Source: Minicystis rosea
GTDB lineage: Bacteria; Myxococcota_A; Polyangia; Polyangiales; Polyangiaceae
NCBI GenBank assembly: GCA_001931535.1
Contig: CP016211.1
Coordinates: forward strand, 11,268,377-11,332,376
Reading direction: 5' to 3'
DNA length: 64,000 nt
How positions within the stretch are numbered: position 1 is the first letter of the stretch; each line of letters begins with the position of its first letter. A program made the translations under genes and the position numbers. Of the stretch, positions 16,546-28,398 are shown in pieces. A model generated the notes under the pieces. The model worked only from the letters and a program-made list of their open reading frames with translations. It did no database searches and was not told where the DNA came from.

Positions 16546-17442
16546 TCACTTCGGGGGCGGAAGCGGCAGGACCCAGAAGCCCCAGTTCCAGTAATCGTCG
16601 CAGTAGCCCGTCTCGAAGCTGCGCAGGTTGCGGAACATGAGCGGCTGAGTAAGGCTGCCGTCCGACACCACGAAGTCCTTCGTCTCGCCTTGGCGGATGG
16701 ACACGGCATCCGTGGTGAGCGTCTTGACGTCGAAGCGATAATCGTCCGGGTTGTTGCCGCCGCCGCAGCCTTCGCTGGTGGGCGTGCAACCGAGCGCCGT
16801 GGTCCAGACCGAGAAGGGCAGACCCTCGGGCGCTTGGGAGAGCCCGTCGACGCCGACGAAATGCAGCCACGGCTCGGTGCTCACCGGGTTCGGGACACCG
16901 TCCCAATCCGGGAGATTGCGGCCCACGAGCGTGGACGTGCAACCCCAGCCGAAGGCCGTTTTGGCCGCGATTTCGATGAAGCTGCCGATGGGCGCGCTCA
17001 TGTAGAAGCCGGGCGAATCGACCTCCAAATGGTAGGTGGCGTCGCTGTCGCAATCGACGTCGGGAGGACAGGTGTCGATGGTCAGGGTCTTGTCGCTGCG
17101 CTCCAGCACGACACCTTGAATCGTCAGCTCGTTCATGACGCCCGGCATTGCAGCGGAGCAGCCGATGGCCGTGCCATTGGCATCCACCAAGGAGAACGAG
17201 AAGCGATCGTACGTGCGTTCGCACGTCTCCCCTCCACCGCCCGTGCCTCCTTGGCCACCGAATCCACCTTCGCCGCCCGCGCCGCCGACGCCTCCCGAAG
17301 TGCCGGTGCTGCTGCCGGAGGTGGTGCCGCCCGTGGTGAGGGTGACGCTTCCACCACACGCGAGGAGCGTGGTGGCCGAGAGGACGAGCAAGAGGGATCG
17401 CGACGTCATGCGAGGCGCGCTTGGCAAGCTTCGATCCTTCAT
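16546..17442 (-). CDS. Gly-rich hypothetical lipoprotein
   Basis: The 298-residue protein has an N-terminal signal MTSRSLLLVLSATTLLAC with lipobox LLAC. A Gly/Thr/Ser-rich linker (GGTTSGSSTGTSGGVGGAGG) and a beta-rich C-terminal domain with several cysteines follow. The repeated phrase style TAFGWGCTSTLVGRNLPDW is typical of secreted myxobacterial proteins, but no family is recognised. The start at 17442 has GAGGT six bases upstream; an internal Met at residue 12 (17409) would also give a good signal peptide. Convergent with the PH-like gene. Confidence 0.65.
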   Translation of the reverse strand: MKDRSLPSAPRMTSRSLLLVLSATTLLACGGSVTLTTGGTTSGSSTGTSGGVGGAGGEGGFGGQGGTGGGGETCERTYDRFSFSLVDANGTAIGCSAAMPGVMNELTIQGVVLERSDKTLTIDTCPPDVDCDSDATYHLEVDSPGFYMSAPIGSFIEIAAKTAFGWGCTSTLVGRNLPDWDGVPNPVSTEPWLHFVGVDGLSQAPEGLPFSVWTTALGCTPTSEGCGGGNNPDDYRFDVKTLTTDAVSIRQGETKDFVVSDGSLTQPLMFRNLRSFETGYCDDYWNWGFWVLPLPPPK

Positions 17443-17535
17443 CGAAAGACCTCGAAATGAAGCGTTTTGTGATTTCGAGCCCGACGGACCTGCGTCAGCG
17501 TGTGCCAGGTTCGAACGGCCTCGATGGTCGCATGG

Positions 17536-19407
<1,872 letters not shown>

Positions 19408-19473
19408 GCCCGAAGAGCATGCGGAGGCCGGTCCGGCGTCAAGTCAGGGCCCTCCGCCAAGCCCGGTCGATTT

Positions 19474-19500
19474 TAGATTGCGCACAATCTAATTGCGCAC
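19474..19500 (+). promoter_or_regulatory. Candidate OhrR operator
   Basis: TAGATTG (19474-19480) and CAATCTA (19485-19491) form an inverted repeat around CGCA. ATTGCGCAC occurs at 19477-19485 and again at 19492-19500. The region is AT-rich compared with its surroundings and lies just upstream of ohrR. It fits the AT-rich imperfect palindromes bound by OhrR proteins; binding is inferred. Confidence 0.55.
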
Positions 19501-19513
19501 TACTCATGTCGGC

Positions 19514-19999
19514 GTGGACGCGGACGCCGCCCTTCGCCTCGACCGGCAGCTCTGCTTTGCCCTCTACCGGGCCGAGCGGGCCATGGTGCAGGCCTATCGT
19601 CCCCTGCTCGAAGGGCTCGGCGTCACCTACCCGCAATACCTCGTGCTCCTCGTCCTCTGGGAGCGCGATGGTTTGACGGTGAAGGAGCTGGGCGAGCGCC
19701 TTCACCTCGACTCCGGCACGCTCACGCCGCTGCTCCGCCGCATGGAGGGGCATGGCCTCTTGACCCGGGCCCGCCGCGCCGATGACGAGCGTCAGGTGGA
19801 GATCTCGCTCACGTCCCAGGGCCGCCGCCTCAAGCAGCGTGCCCTCCGCGTGCCGGCCGCGCTCTTCGACAAATGCGGCCTCGCCACCACCGAGCTCGCG
19901 CGCCTTCGCGACGAGCTCCAAGCCCTCGCGGCGCGCCTCGGCGACGCCGGCTCCGCAACGCAGGAATCCGAAACCCACGGCAAGGAAGGATCAACATGA
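19514..19999 (+). CDS. ohrR: Organic hydroperoxide resistance regulator OhrR (MarR family)
   Basis: The roughly 161-residue winged-helix repressor of the OhrR branch has the redox-sensing cysteine as Cys14 in RQLCFALYR. Its oxidation by organic hydroperoxides releases the operator. The LTYPQYLVLLVLWE-like segment (here VTYPQYLVLLVLWERDGLTV) and LHLDSGTLTPLLRRME match the family closely. The start is uncertain: GTG at 19514 was chosen because TTG at 19493 would lie inside the putative operator. Neither has a good ribosome site. The stop overlaps the ohr start (ATGA), so the two are co-translated and jointly autoregulated. Confidence 0.88.
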   Translation: MDADAALRLDRQLCFALYRAERAMVQAYRPLLEGLGVTYPQYLVLLVLWERDGLTVKELGERLHLDSGTLTPLLRRMEGHGLLTRARRADDERQVEISLTSQGRRLKQRALRVPAALFDKCGLATTELARLRDELQALAARLGDAGSATQESETHGKEGST

Positions 20000-20412
20000 A
20001 GCCCCTCTACACCGCAGTTGCAACGGCCGAAGGCGGCCGCACCGGCCACGTTCGTTCCTCGGACGGCGTCCTCGATCTCGATCTCCGCATGCCCAAGGAG
20101 CTGGGCGGCCCGGGCGGCACCGGCACCAACCCGGAGCAGCTCTTCGCCGCAGGCTACTCGGCGTGCTTCGAGAGCGCGCTTCGCCTCGTCGCGCGGCAGA
20201 AGAAGCTCGCCATCGAGAAGGCCACCATCACCGCGCACGTCACCATCGGCGCCACCGAGGGCGGCGGCTTCGGCCTCGCCGCGGAGCTGCACGCCTCCGT
20301 CACCGGCCCGACCAAGGAGCAGGTCGAGGAGCTCATCCACGCCGCGCACCAAGTCTGCCCGTATTCGCTCGCCACCCGCGGCAACATCGAGGTCAAGCTC
20401 GTCGTCGACTGA
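19996..20412 (+). CDS. ohr: Organic hydroperoxide resistance protein Ohr (OsmC fold)
   Basis: The 138-residue thiol peroxidase reduces organic hydroperoxides using two conserved cysteines, Cys57 in YSACFES and Cys121 in QVCPYS. The N-terminal signature PLYTAVATAEGGRTGHVRSS and the Gly-rich PKELGGPGGTGTNPEQLFA are typical, and the length is normal. A strong AAGGAAGGA site precedes the ATG, which overlaps the ohrR stop. Expected to be induced when OhrR is oxidised. Confidence 0.95.
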   Translation: MKPLYTAVATAEGGRTGHVRSSDGVLDLDLRMPKELGGPGGTGTNPEQLFAAGYSACFESALRLVARQKKLAIEKATITAHVTIGATEGGGFGLAAELHASVTGPTKEQVEELIHAAHQVCPYSLATRGNIEVKLVVD

Positions 20413-20426
20413 CATTCGCTCGAACG

Positions 20427-20464
20427 AGATGTGACCGACGCCGGCCCTCGCGTCGGTCACGTCT
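20427..20464. terminator. Hairpin at convergent junction, with tips shared with two larger elements
   Basis: A 15-bp stem, AGATGTGACCGACGC (20427-20441) with GCGTCGGTCACGTCT (20450-20464), has one G-T wobble and an 8-base loop. It sits between the stops of ohr and the 20465 gene, whose TGA adjoins the right edge. The AGATGTG/CACRTCT tips recur at 31491-31614 and 56308-56430. Confidence 0.6.
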
Positions 20465-22078
20465 TCATTCCGGATCGAGCTGCGCAAACACCGTGTTGCG
20501 CGGGCGGACCCGGTAATAGAGGCTGCGCAGCGGGGCCTCGGCCATGATGCCTTCCCAGGTGCGCCGGCGGGGGCGCTTCATCTGATCGGCGAGGCCGTGG
20601 GGGAAGCCGGTGATCGGATCGGCCCACTCCACCAAGATGGCATGTTGATGAATGCGGTTGTCGCGCTTCATGCCATGAATGGCCACGACGTCGCCGGGAC
20701 GCACCTCGTCGGCGTGATCGGTGAGGAAGTCGAAGTACCGTGACCGCTCGCGGAACTCGATGCGCTCTTTGCCGGTGAAGCGGCGGACCTCGAACAGCTC
20801 CGGCTTAGTCTCCGCGAAGGCGCCGAAGGCCATGACGCCGCGCCGGTTGCGAATCCCGGCCTCGTCGAAATCGAGGCGGCCGTGGACGCGCGCCAGCTTC
20901 TCACCGCGCGGCGAGAACCACGTGCCTGAAGTCCGCTCGAACGAATCCAAAACGAAATCGACGCAGACCTGCGGTGGATGCGCGCGGCCCACCGCATCGA
21001 AGACCGGATAGGTCGTGCCTTCGTAGGCAAAGGACTGCTGGCCGCGGAGATAGGCGCTCATCCACACGGGGCGCAGCTCGCCGTCGTGCTCGGCGGTCTT
21101 CTCGCCTTCGGGGCGATCGAAGCGCAGGCCTTCGACGAGCTGTTCGGTCACCACGTCGTGCAGCGCGAGGAGCGCGCGCCTTCGCGGGCCATCCGCTTCG
21201 CGCGCGGCGCGCACGGCCTCGCGCTCGGGAGCCGCGGCGGCGAGGCAGGTGAGCTCGAGCGCCGCGCCGTGCGATCGGAGGACGGCCGGGACCCAAGTCG
21301 ATCCGAAGCGGAGATCGGCGAGCAGAGCCTCCTCGGTGCGGCGCGTGATGCGGGTGCGATCGAAGCCTTCGACGTCGGCGAGGGCGCGGAGATCGCGGTG
21401 CAGCGGCGTGGCCAGATCTTCGCTGCGAAGGGCGACGCGATCGCCGAAGAGCAGATCCGCCGCGCGCCCCGCGAGCGGCCCGTCGACGTAGCGATAGACC
21501 ACTTCGTTGCGCTTCGCTTCGCGCGCGAGACGACGTGTGTCGCTGCCGCGTTGGATCCAGATCTCGGGCTCGGCGAAGAGATCGGCGAGCGTGATGTCGG
21601 TGACGATGGAGAGCGCGTCGAGTGGATCGGGCGCATAGGCATAGCCCTCGCGCAGCACGAGCGCGCGCAGCGTGGCTGGGTCTCGCCGATGCGCGGCCTT
21701 GAGGCGGCCGATGCGCAGGCCGGGCTGCGCGCGCAGCGACGCGCGGCGCGAGGCCAGCGCTGCGGCGGAGAGAGCTTCATCCGGTGTCGCGCGCGGCTCG
21801 CGGAGGAAGACCATGGGCTCCCCGCGCGCGCGACCGAGGAACTCGGCGCGATGCTCGTCGAAGGCCGGCGCGCCCGGCTCGGCGGGCAGCGCGGCGATCG
21901 CGGCTCCCCGCGCGCGGCACGCGGCGAGATCGGCATCGAGCGCCGCGGGCGCAGCGGACGCGGTGGGCGGCGTGGGAATGGTGGTCGGGGACACCGCATC
22001 ATCGCGTGACGACGGAGCACCGCAGGCGCCGAGGGTCGAGGCGAGGAGCAGAAGGACGAGAGATCGAGCGGTGATCAT
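20465..22078 (-). CDS. Large hypothetical lipoprotein
   Basis: The 537-residue protein has a lipoprotein signal MITARSLVLLLLASTLGAC (lipobox LGAC, Cys19), then an Ala/Pro/Thr linker. The mature part has an Arg/Ala-rich helical middle and a C-terminal beta-rich region. That region contains QVCVDFVLDSFERTSGTWFS and DEVRPGDVVAIHGMKRDN...RIHQHAILVEW, which resembles the strand pattern of NlpC/P60-like or amidase-like domains with a Cys...His pairing. That resemblance is weak and is not claimed as function. The frame is open a further 120 codons upstream, but the signal peptide sets the start. Confidence 0.65.
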   Translation of the reverse strand: MITARSLVLLLLASTLGACGAPSSRDDAVSPTTIPTPPTASAAPAALDADLAACRARGAAIAALPAEPGAPAFDEHRAEFLGRARGEPMVFLREPRATPDEALSAAALASRRASLRAQPGLRIGRLKAAHRRDPATLRALVLREGYAYAPDPLDALSIVTDITLADLFAEPEIWIQRGSDTRRLAREAKRNEVVYRYVDGPLAGRAADLLFGDRVALRSEDLATPLHRDLRALADVEGFDRTRITRRTEEALLADLRFGSTWVPAVLRSHGAALELTCLAAAAPEREAVRAAREADGPRRRALLALHDVVTEQLVEGLRFDRPEGEKTAEHDGELRPVWMSAYLRGQQSFAYEGTTYPVFDAVGRAHPPQVCVDFVLDSFERTSGTWFSPRGEKLARVHGRLDFDEAGIRNRRGVMAFGAFAETKPELFEVRRFTGKERIEFRERSRYFDFLTDHADEVRPGDVVAIHGMKRDNRIHQHAILVEWADPITGFPHGLADQMKRPRRRTWEGIMAEAPLRSLYYRVRPRNTVFAQLDPE

Positions 22079-22227
22079 GCGACACCCATCGTGAGGACGA
22101 TCGCTCCTGCGCCTTGGGATTGTCTCGATCCCCGGCGCAGCCAGCAAGGACGCGTCGGGAGACGCACGGACGCCCCTTCCGATTCCAGGTCCATCGGACG
22201 TGCGGAAACGCAGCGATCGATGAAGCG

Positions 22228-23448
22228 ATGGATCCCGCTCGGCGACGGTCGCACTATGAACTCCGCACCTTCGTGTCGCGCGGTTCATCGTCTCTACGCC
22301 TCTACTACTTCGCCGTTTTCGCCGCGCTCGGGGCGTATGCGCCGTTCTTTCCGCGGTGGCTCGAGGCGCGCGGCATCGAAGGGATCGCGATGGGCGCCGT
22401 CTCCGCGCTCGTGCCCGCGCTCGGTGTCCTCGGTCCACCGGCGGTCGGCTTGCTCGCCGATGCCTTGGGCCTGCGTGGATCGCTGCTTCGTGTCGCGTGC
22501 GCGGGCGCGTGCCTCTCGCTCGCGGGCCTCGGCATCACGAGCGCGGCGGGCGCGTCGCTCTCCTTCGGCGTCGTCTTCGCCGCGGTCTTCTTCTACGCCG
22601 CGTTCCGCTCGCCGATGGTCATGCTCGCGGACGTCGTCGCCCTCGAGCACGCGCCCGCGGCGGGCACGACGTACGGGAGGATCCGCCTCTGGGGATCGAT
22701 GGGCTTCCTCGCGGCCGTCTTGGTGACGGGCCGCATCCTCGGCGCGCGCGGCCCGGCGGTGCTTCCGCTCACGGTCTCCGCGCTGCTCTTCATCGCCTTC
22801 CTCTCCGCATGGACGTTGCCGCAGCGGCCCGGCACGCGGCGCCTACCCGTCGTCCCCGAGGCGCGCGCGCTCCTCGCCTCGCGGGATTTCTCGGCCTTCC
22901 TCGCCGTCTCGCTGCTCGCGCAGAGCGCGCACGTCGCCTACGATCTCTGCTTCTCGCTGCACCTCCGCGATCTCGGCGCGAGCTCGGATCTCGTCGGGAT
23001 TTCATGGGCCGTGGGCGTGGTCTTCGAGGTCGCGCTCATGGCGTTCGCGGAGCGGATCCTGGCGCGGTTCGCGGCGCCGTCGCTCCTCGCGTTCGCCATC
23101 TTCGGCGCGACCCTGCGTTGGGCGCTCATCGCGCGCGTCGGCTCCATCACCGTGCTCCTCGTGCTCCAGCCGCTCCACGCGATCTCCTTCGCGCTCTGGT
23201 GGGTGGCCTCGCTCGCATACCTCAAGGCACGTGCTCCCGCGCACGCGCTCGCCACCGCGCAGGGCTTGTTCTCCGCGTCGTCGGCGATCGGCTCCGTCGT
23301 GGGCATGCTCGCTTGGGGCGCGCTGTACCGGCACTCCGGCGGCTCCACGGTGTTCACGGTCGCCGCGCTGGTGGGCCTCGTCGCCGTGACGATCGCGCTC
23401 GTGTGGTCGCGCGCCGCGCGCCGCGCATCGATACGGCTCCGCTCTTGA
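22228..23448 (+). CDS. MFS transporter (MFS_1-like)
   Basis: This roughly 406-residue integral membrane protein has 12 predicted membrane segments beginning LRLYYFAVFAALGAYAPFF. The first segments and the AAGTTYGRIRLWGSMGF motif resemble the HcaT/LacY-like 'MFS_1_like' group that takes up sugars, nucleosides or aromatic acids. The substrate is unknown. The start is uncertain: ATG 22228 was chosen, while a GTG at 22273 would begin right before the first membrane helix. Divergent from the large lipoprotein, and followed by a G/C-rich hairpin. Confidence 0.83.
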   Translation: MDPARRRSHYELRTFVSRGSSSLRLYYFAVFAALGAYAPFFPRWLEARGIEGIAMGAVSALVPALGVLGPPAVGLLADALGLRGSLLRVACAGACLSLAGLGITSAAGASLSFGVVFAAVFFYAAFRSPMVMLADVVALEHAPAAGTTYGRIRLWGSMGFLAAVLVTGRILGARGPAVLPLTVSALLFIAFLSAWTLPQRPGTRRLPVVPEARALLASRDFSAFLAVSLLAQSAHVAYDLCFSLHLRDLGASSDLVGISWAVGVVFEVALMAFAERILARFAAPSLLAFAIFGATLRWALIARVGSITVLLVLQPLHAISFALWWVASLAYLKARAPAHALATAQGLFSASSAIGSVVGMLAWGALYRHSGGSTVFTVAALVGLVAVTIALVWSRAARRASIRLRS

Positions 23449-23455
23449 TCGCGAT

Positions 23456-23473
23456 GGGGCCGCAAGCGGCCCC
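23456..23473 (+). terminator. Hairpin after the MFS gene
   Basis: GGGGCCGC-AA-GCGGCCCC forms an 8-bp stem with a two-base loop, 7 bases after the MFS stop. There is no T-run, so termination by this hairpin alone is uncertain. Confidence 0.45.
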
Positions 23474-23608
23474 AAACCCCAGGCCGGACGAGCCGGCCTC
23501 GATCGTGCTCCGTCCCGGTCGCGGTGCCCTCTCCGTCCGCTGCAAAACCTTCGCCCGTTTGCATCCCCCGGGGTAAGTTGCGGTCCCCCAGCAAGCGAGG
23601 CAGCGAGT

Positions 23609-25441
<1,833 letters not shown>

Positions 25442-25442
25442 C

Positions 25443-25543
25443 CAATCGCTCGGGCTCCAACGATCGCGGGCGGCGCCGAGCTGCCCAATCGTTGGAGCTC
25501 CAACGATTGAAGGCGCCGACAATCGTTTGAGCTCCAACGATCG
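25443..25543. repeat. Three tandem 24-bp palindromes at the glmS 3' junction
   Basis: Three 24-bp units at 25443-25466, 25486-25509 and 25520-25543 follow the form CAATCG..(T/C)....GCTCCAACGAT.G. The middle unit is a perfect palindrome centred on GAGCTC; the outer two have a few mismatches. They fill the gap between the stops of glmS (plus) and the methyltransferase (minus), and could form three hairpins as a bidirectional terminator or a REP-like cluster. Confidence 0.7.
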
Positions 25544-25549
25544 CGCGCG

Positions 25550-26470
25550 CTACGCCGGTTTCCGGCCTCCAATCACATAGCCAATCGTCCCACCGGCTTG
25601 GTGGGCGCGGCCTTCGCGCAGCGCCGCGGCGGCTTCGCGCGAGGCGGCGCGGGCAGCCTTCCAGAGCGCGTCGAATTCCTCTTCACGGCCGCCGCCGGCC
25701 ACGAAGTAGCGAGCTGTCTCGTCGTAGCTCCAGACCAGGAAATCACGCTCGTCCCAATCGAGGACCTGTTGCCGCAGGACCTCCTGCGCACGGCCGGCAT
25801 AAGGGGGGAAGAGCGGGGAGGGGCGATCGTTCAAGTAGACCTGAACGTCGGTCAGGCCGATCTCGGAGGCGTAGCCGGGGACGAGCTCGCCGATGGAGTC
25901 GTTGCCGAGGCCGAGGCTCTCCTTGCCGCGCGTGCAGGTCAGGTAGAGGCGGACGGCGTCGAGGATGCCGGCGATCGGCGCGGAGAACTGCGTGTTCCAG
26001 AGGACCAGGGCGCCGGCCATGTTGTTGGGCTCGGCCATGAGCACGAGGCCGCCGGGCTTGGTCACGCGCATCATCTCGCGGATGACGGCGCGCGGATCGC
26101 GCACGTGGATGAGCACGGTCTGGCAGGTGACGAGATCGAAGGTGTCGTCGTGGAAAGGGATCTTCTCGGCCTCGCCGAGGCGGTAGCTCGTGCGCTCGCC
26201 GTAGCCCTTTTGCGCGGCGCGGGCGGCGGCCTCCTTCACCCAGGCTTCTTCGCGATCGATGCCGAAGAGGCGCGCCTCGGCCGACAGGTGCGGCAGGAGC
26301 ACGCGGCTCCAGTGGCCGACGCCGCAGCCGACGTCGAGCGCCATGCGCACGCCGTCGAGCCCGAAGCGGCGCGCGAGGAGCGCGACGTAGTCTTGGTTCC
26401 ACCAGAAATCGCGTTGCTCGCCGAAATACTCGGCGGAGTGCAGCTTTGCGGGGGCCTCGGGCGTCGACAT
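25550..26470 (-). CDS. Class I SAM-dependent methyltransferase
   Basis: The 306-residue enzyme has the SAM-binding motif LDVGCGVGHWSRVLLPHL at about residues 45-62, and the acidic residue after strand 2 (FGIDREEAWV). Motif IV appears as FDLVTCQTVLIHVRDP, followed by the post-motif GGLVLMAEPN. The C-terminal helical extension is larger than in small methyltransferases. The acceptor is unknown. The start ATG at 26470 was preferred to an upstream ATG (26533) because the homology begins just after it. Divergent from the fused hydrolase-dioxygenase gene. Confidence 0.88.
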   Translation of the reverse strand: MSTPEAPAKLHSAEYFGEQRDFWWNQDYVALLARRFGLDGVRMALDVGCGVGHWSRVLLPHLSAEARLFGIDREEAWVKEAAARAAQKGYGERTSYRLGEAEKIPFHDDTFDLVTCQTVLIHVRDPRAVIREMMRVTKPGGLVLMAEPNNMAGALVLWNTQFSAPIAGILDAVRLYLTCTRGKESLGLGNDSIGELVPGYASEIGLTDVQVYLNDRPSPLFPPYAGRAQEVLRQQVLDWDERDFLVWSYDETARYFVAGGGREEEFDALWKAARAASREAAAALREGRAHQAGGTIGYVIGGRKPA

Positions 26471-26581
26471 GGCTCCAGCATACCAAGGCACGGACGGCAA
26501 GAGGCTCATGGGTGCAGGGAGGGCGAGGCCCACCGTCCGCAGGACCGCTGCGAAGGGGCCGCGTTTCGCGGGCGCTTCGGG

Positions 26582-26587
26582 TAATCT
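26582..26587 (+). promoter_or_regulatory. Candidate -10 box TAATCT
   Basis: TAATCT ends 8 bases before the ATG at 26596, leaving room for a leader of only about one or two bases and no Shine-Dalgarno. Confidence 0.35.
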
Positions 26588-26595
26588 CCGCGCCG

Positions 26596-28398
26596 ATGGA
26601 CTGGCTCTTCCTCCGAGGTCTCTCGCGCGAGCAACGTCACTGGGGCGCGTTCCCCGAAGTCTTCCGCGACGCGTGGCCGGGCGCGCGCGTGCATCTCCTC
26701 GATTTGCCGGGCACCGGCACCGAGGCGTCGCGCGAGTCGCCCCTCACGATGCGCGACATCAAAGCCGATCTCCGCGAACGATTCCTCGCCCTCAAGGCCG
26801 CGCACCCCGGCCCGTGGGGCCTCCTCGGCGTGTCGCTCGGCGGCATGGTGGCCATGCAATGGTGCGCCGATCATCCCCAGGATTTCGCCCGCCTCGTGCT
26901 GGCCAACACCACCGCTTCCAACGTCGGCAAGCCGTGGGATCGGATGAGCCCCGCCGCGTTCGCCACCTTCTCGCGCGCCATGCTCGCGCGCGACCGCGTG
27001 GCGCGCGAGCGGCTCATTCTCTCGGTGATTTCGGGCGTGCCCGACGGGCAGGACGAGATCGCGCGCCAGTGGGCCGACATCTACGCGACGAGCCCCGTGT
27101 CCCGTACCACCGTGGTGCGCCAGCTCCGCGCCGCGTTCTCCTTCCGCGCGCCCGAGCGCATCGACGTGCCCACGTTCGTGGTCGCCGGCGCGCGTGATGC
27201 GCTCGCCAATCCGGCCTGCGCGCGCGCCCTCGCCGAGCGCTTCGGCGCGCCGCTCGAGATCCACCCCGAGGCCGGCCACGAAATCGCGATGGACGCCGGT
27301 GAATGGCTCGCGGAGCGCATCGCCTCGTGGTCGTCGGCCGTGCCCGGCGTCACCGCCGGTGTGCGCCTCGGATCGCTCGGTCGGGGCCGCCTCCCGCTCG
27401 TGATCGAGCCCGGGAGCGACACCAGCGAGCGCGCGCTCTCCACCTGGCTCTCGAACCACAAGACCTTCGTCGCCGACAAGCTCACCGAGCATGGTGCTTT
27501 GCTGGCGCGCGGCTTCGACGTCACGGACGCCGCCGCCTTCGAGCGCGTGGCCCGCGCCGTCGATGCGGATCTGAAGAACGATTATCTCGGCACCTCGCCG
27601 CGCAACGGCCTCACCGATTACGTCTTCTCCGCCAGCGAGCTGCCGCATTACTACCCCATCCCGGAGCACTGCGAGATGAGCTTCATCAAGCACCCTCCGC
27701 GGCGCCTCTTCTTCTGCTGCCTCCTCCCCTCCGAGGGCCCCGGCGGCGAGACGCCCATCGTCGATTTCCGCAAGGTCGCGCGCGATCTCGATCCCCAGGT
27801 GCTCGATCGCTTCGTGCGGCTCGGCGTGCGCAACATCCGCAACTACGATGGCCCCGAGGGCGGCGGGAAGCTCGATTTGTGGAAGCTGAAGCGCTGGGAC
27901 GAGATGTTCCGCACCACCGATCGCGCCGTCGTCGAAGAGAAGTGCCGCGAGAATGGTTTGACGGCCGAATGGAGCTCGAATGGCCGCCTCAAGCTCACCA
28001 ACGTGCAACCCGCGGTCAAGGCCCATCCGGTGACGGGAGAGGCGGTGTGGTTCAACCATTCTCAGGTGTTCCACACCTCGGCGGTGCCCGCGGAGTACCG
28101 GCGCATCGCCGAGCGCATGGGCCCCGTGCCGTATGCGGCCCTCTCGCTCGTGGCCGAGGCCGCGGTGCAGCTCAAGGTGCGGACCCAAGGTGTCGAGGAG
28201 CAGGCGATGCACTGCACCTACGGTGACGGGACCCCCATCTCCGACAGCGACATGGACGCGGTGCGCGAGGCCATTTGGACGAACATGGTGTTCTTCAAAT
28301 GGCGCAAGGGTGATGTCCTCGTGATCGACAACGACGCCGTCGCCCACGGGCGCATGCCCTACAATGGGCCGCGCACGGTGGCGGTGTGCTGGGCATGA
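26596..28398 (+). CDS. Fusion of alpha/beta hydrolase and TauD/SyrP-type Fe(II)/2-oxoglutarate dioxygenase
   Basis: One 600-residue protein joins two enzymes. Residues 1-245 are an alpha/beta hydrolase with Ser80 in GVSLGGM, Asp201 in AGARDAL and His228 in EAGHEIAMD. Residues 265-600 are a TauD/TfdA-family oxygenase of the SyrP-like type. His358 and Glu360 (HCEMSF) and distal His584 (DNDAVAHGR) are the probable iron ligands, and Arg593 the 2-oxoglutarate anchor. SyrP-like oxygenases often hydroxylate carrier- or ester-bound amino acids, so a hydrolase fused to one could release or edit the product; that is inference. The stop overlaps the ATG of a histidine kinase (ATGA). Confidence 0.85.
   Translation: MDWLFLRGLSREQRHWGAFPEVFRDAWPGARVHLLDLPGTGTEASRESPLTMRDIKADLRERFLALKAAHPGPWGLLGVSLGGMVAMQWCADHPQDFARLVLANTTASNVGKPWDRMSPAAFATFSRAMLARDRVARERLILSVISGVPDGQDEIARQWADIYATSPVSRTTVVRQLRAAFSFRAPERIDVPTFVVAGARDALANPACARALAERFGAPLEIHPEAGHEIAMDAGEWLAERIASWSSAVPGVTAGVRLGSLGRGRLPLVIEPGSDTSERALSTWLSNHKTFVADKLTEHGALLARGFDVTDAAAFERVARAVDADLKNDYLGTSPRNGLTDYVFSASELPHYYPIPEHCEMSFIKHPPRRLFFCCLLPSEGPGGETPIVDFRKVARDLDPQVLDRFVRLGVRNIRNYDGPEGGGKLDLWKLKRWDEMFRTTDRAVVEEKCRENGLTAEWSSNGRLKLTNVQPAVKAHPVTGEAVWFNHSQVFHTSAVPAEYRRIAERMGPVPYAALSLVAEAAVQLKVRTQGVEEQAMHCTYGDGTPISDSDMDAVREAIWTNMVFFKWRKGDVLVIDNDAVAHGRMPYNGPRTVAVCWA

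Noticed and set aside
25443..25543. CRISPR-like array
   Set aside because: Repeats are palindromic 24-mers with only 10-20 bases between them, no unique-length spacers and no cas genes.
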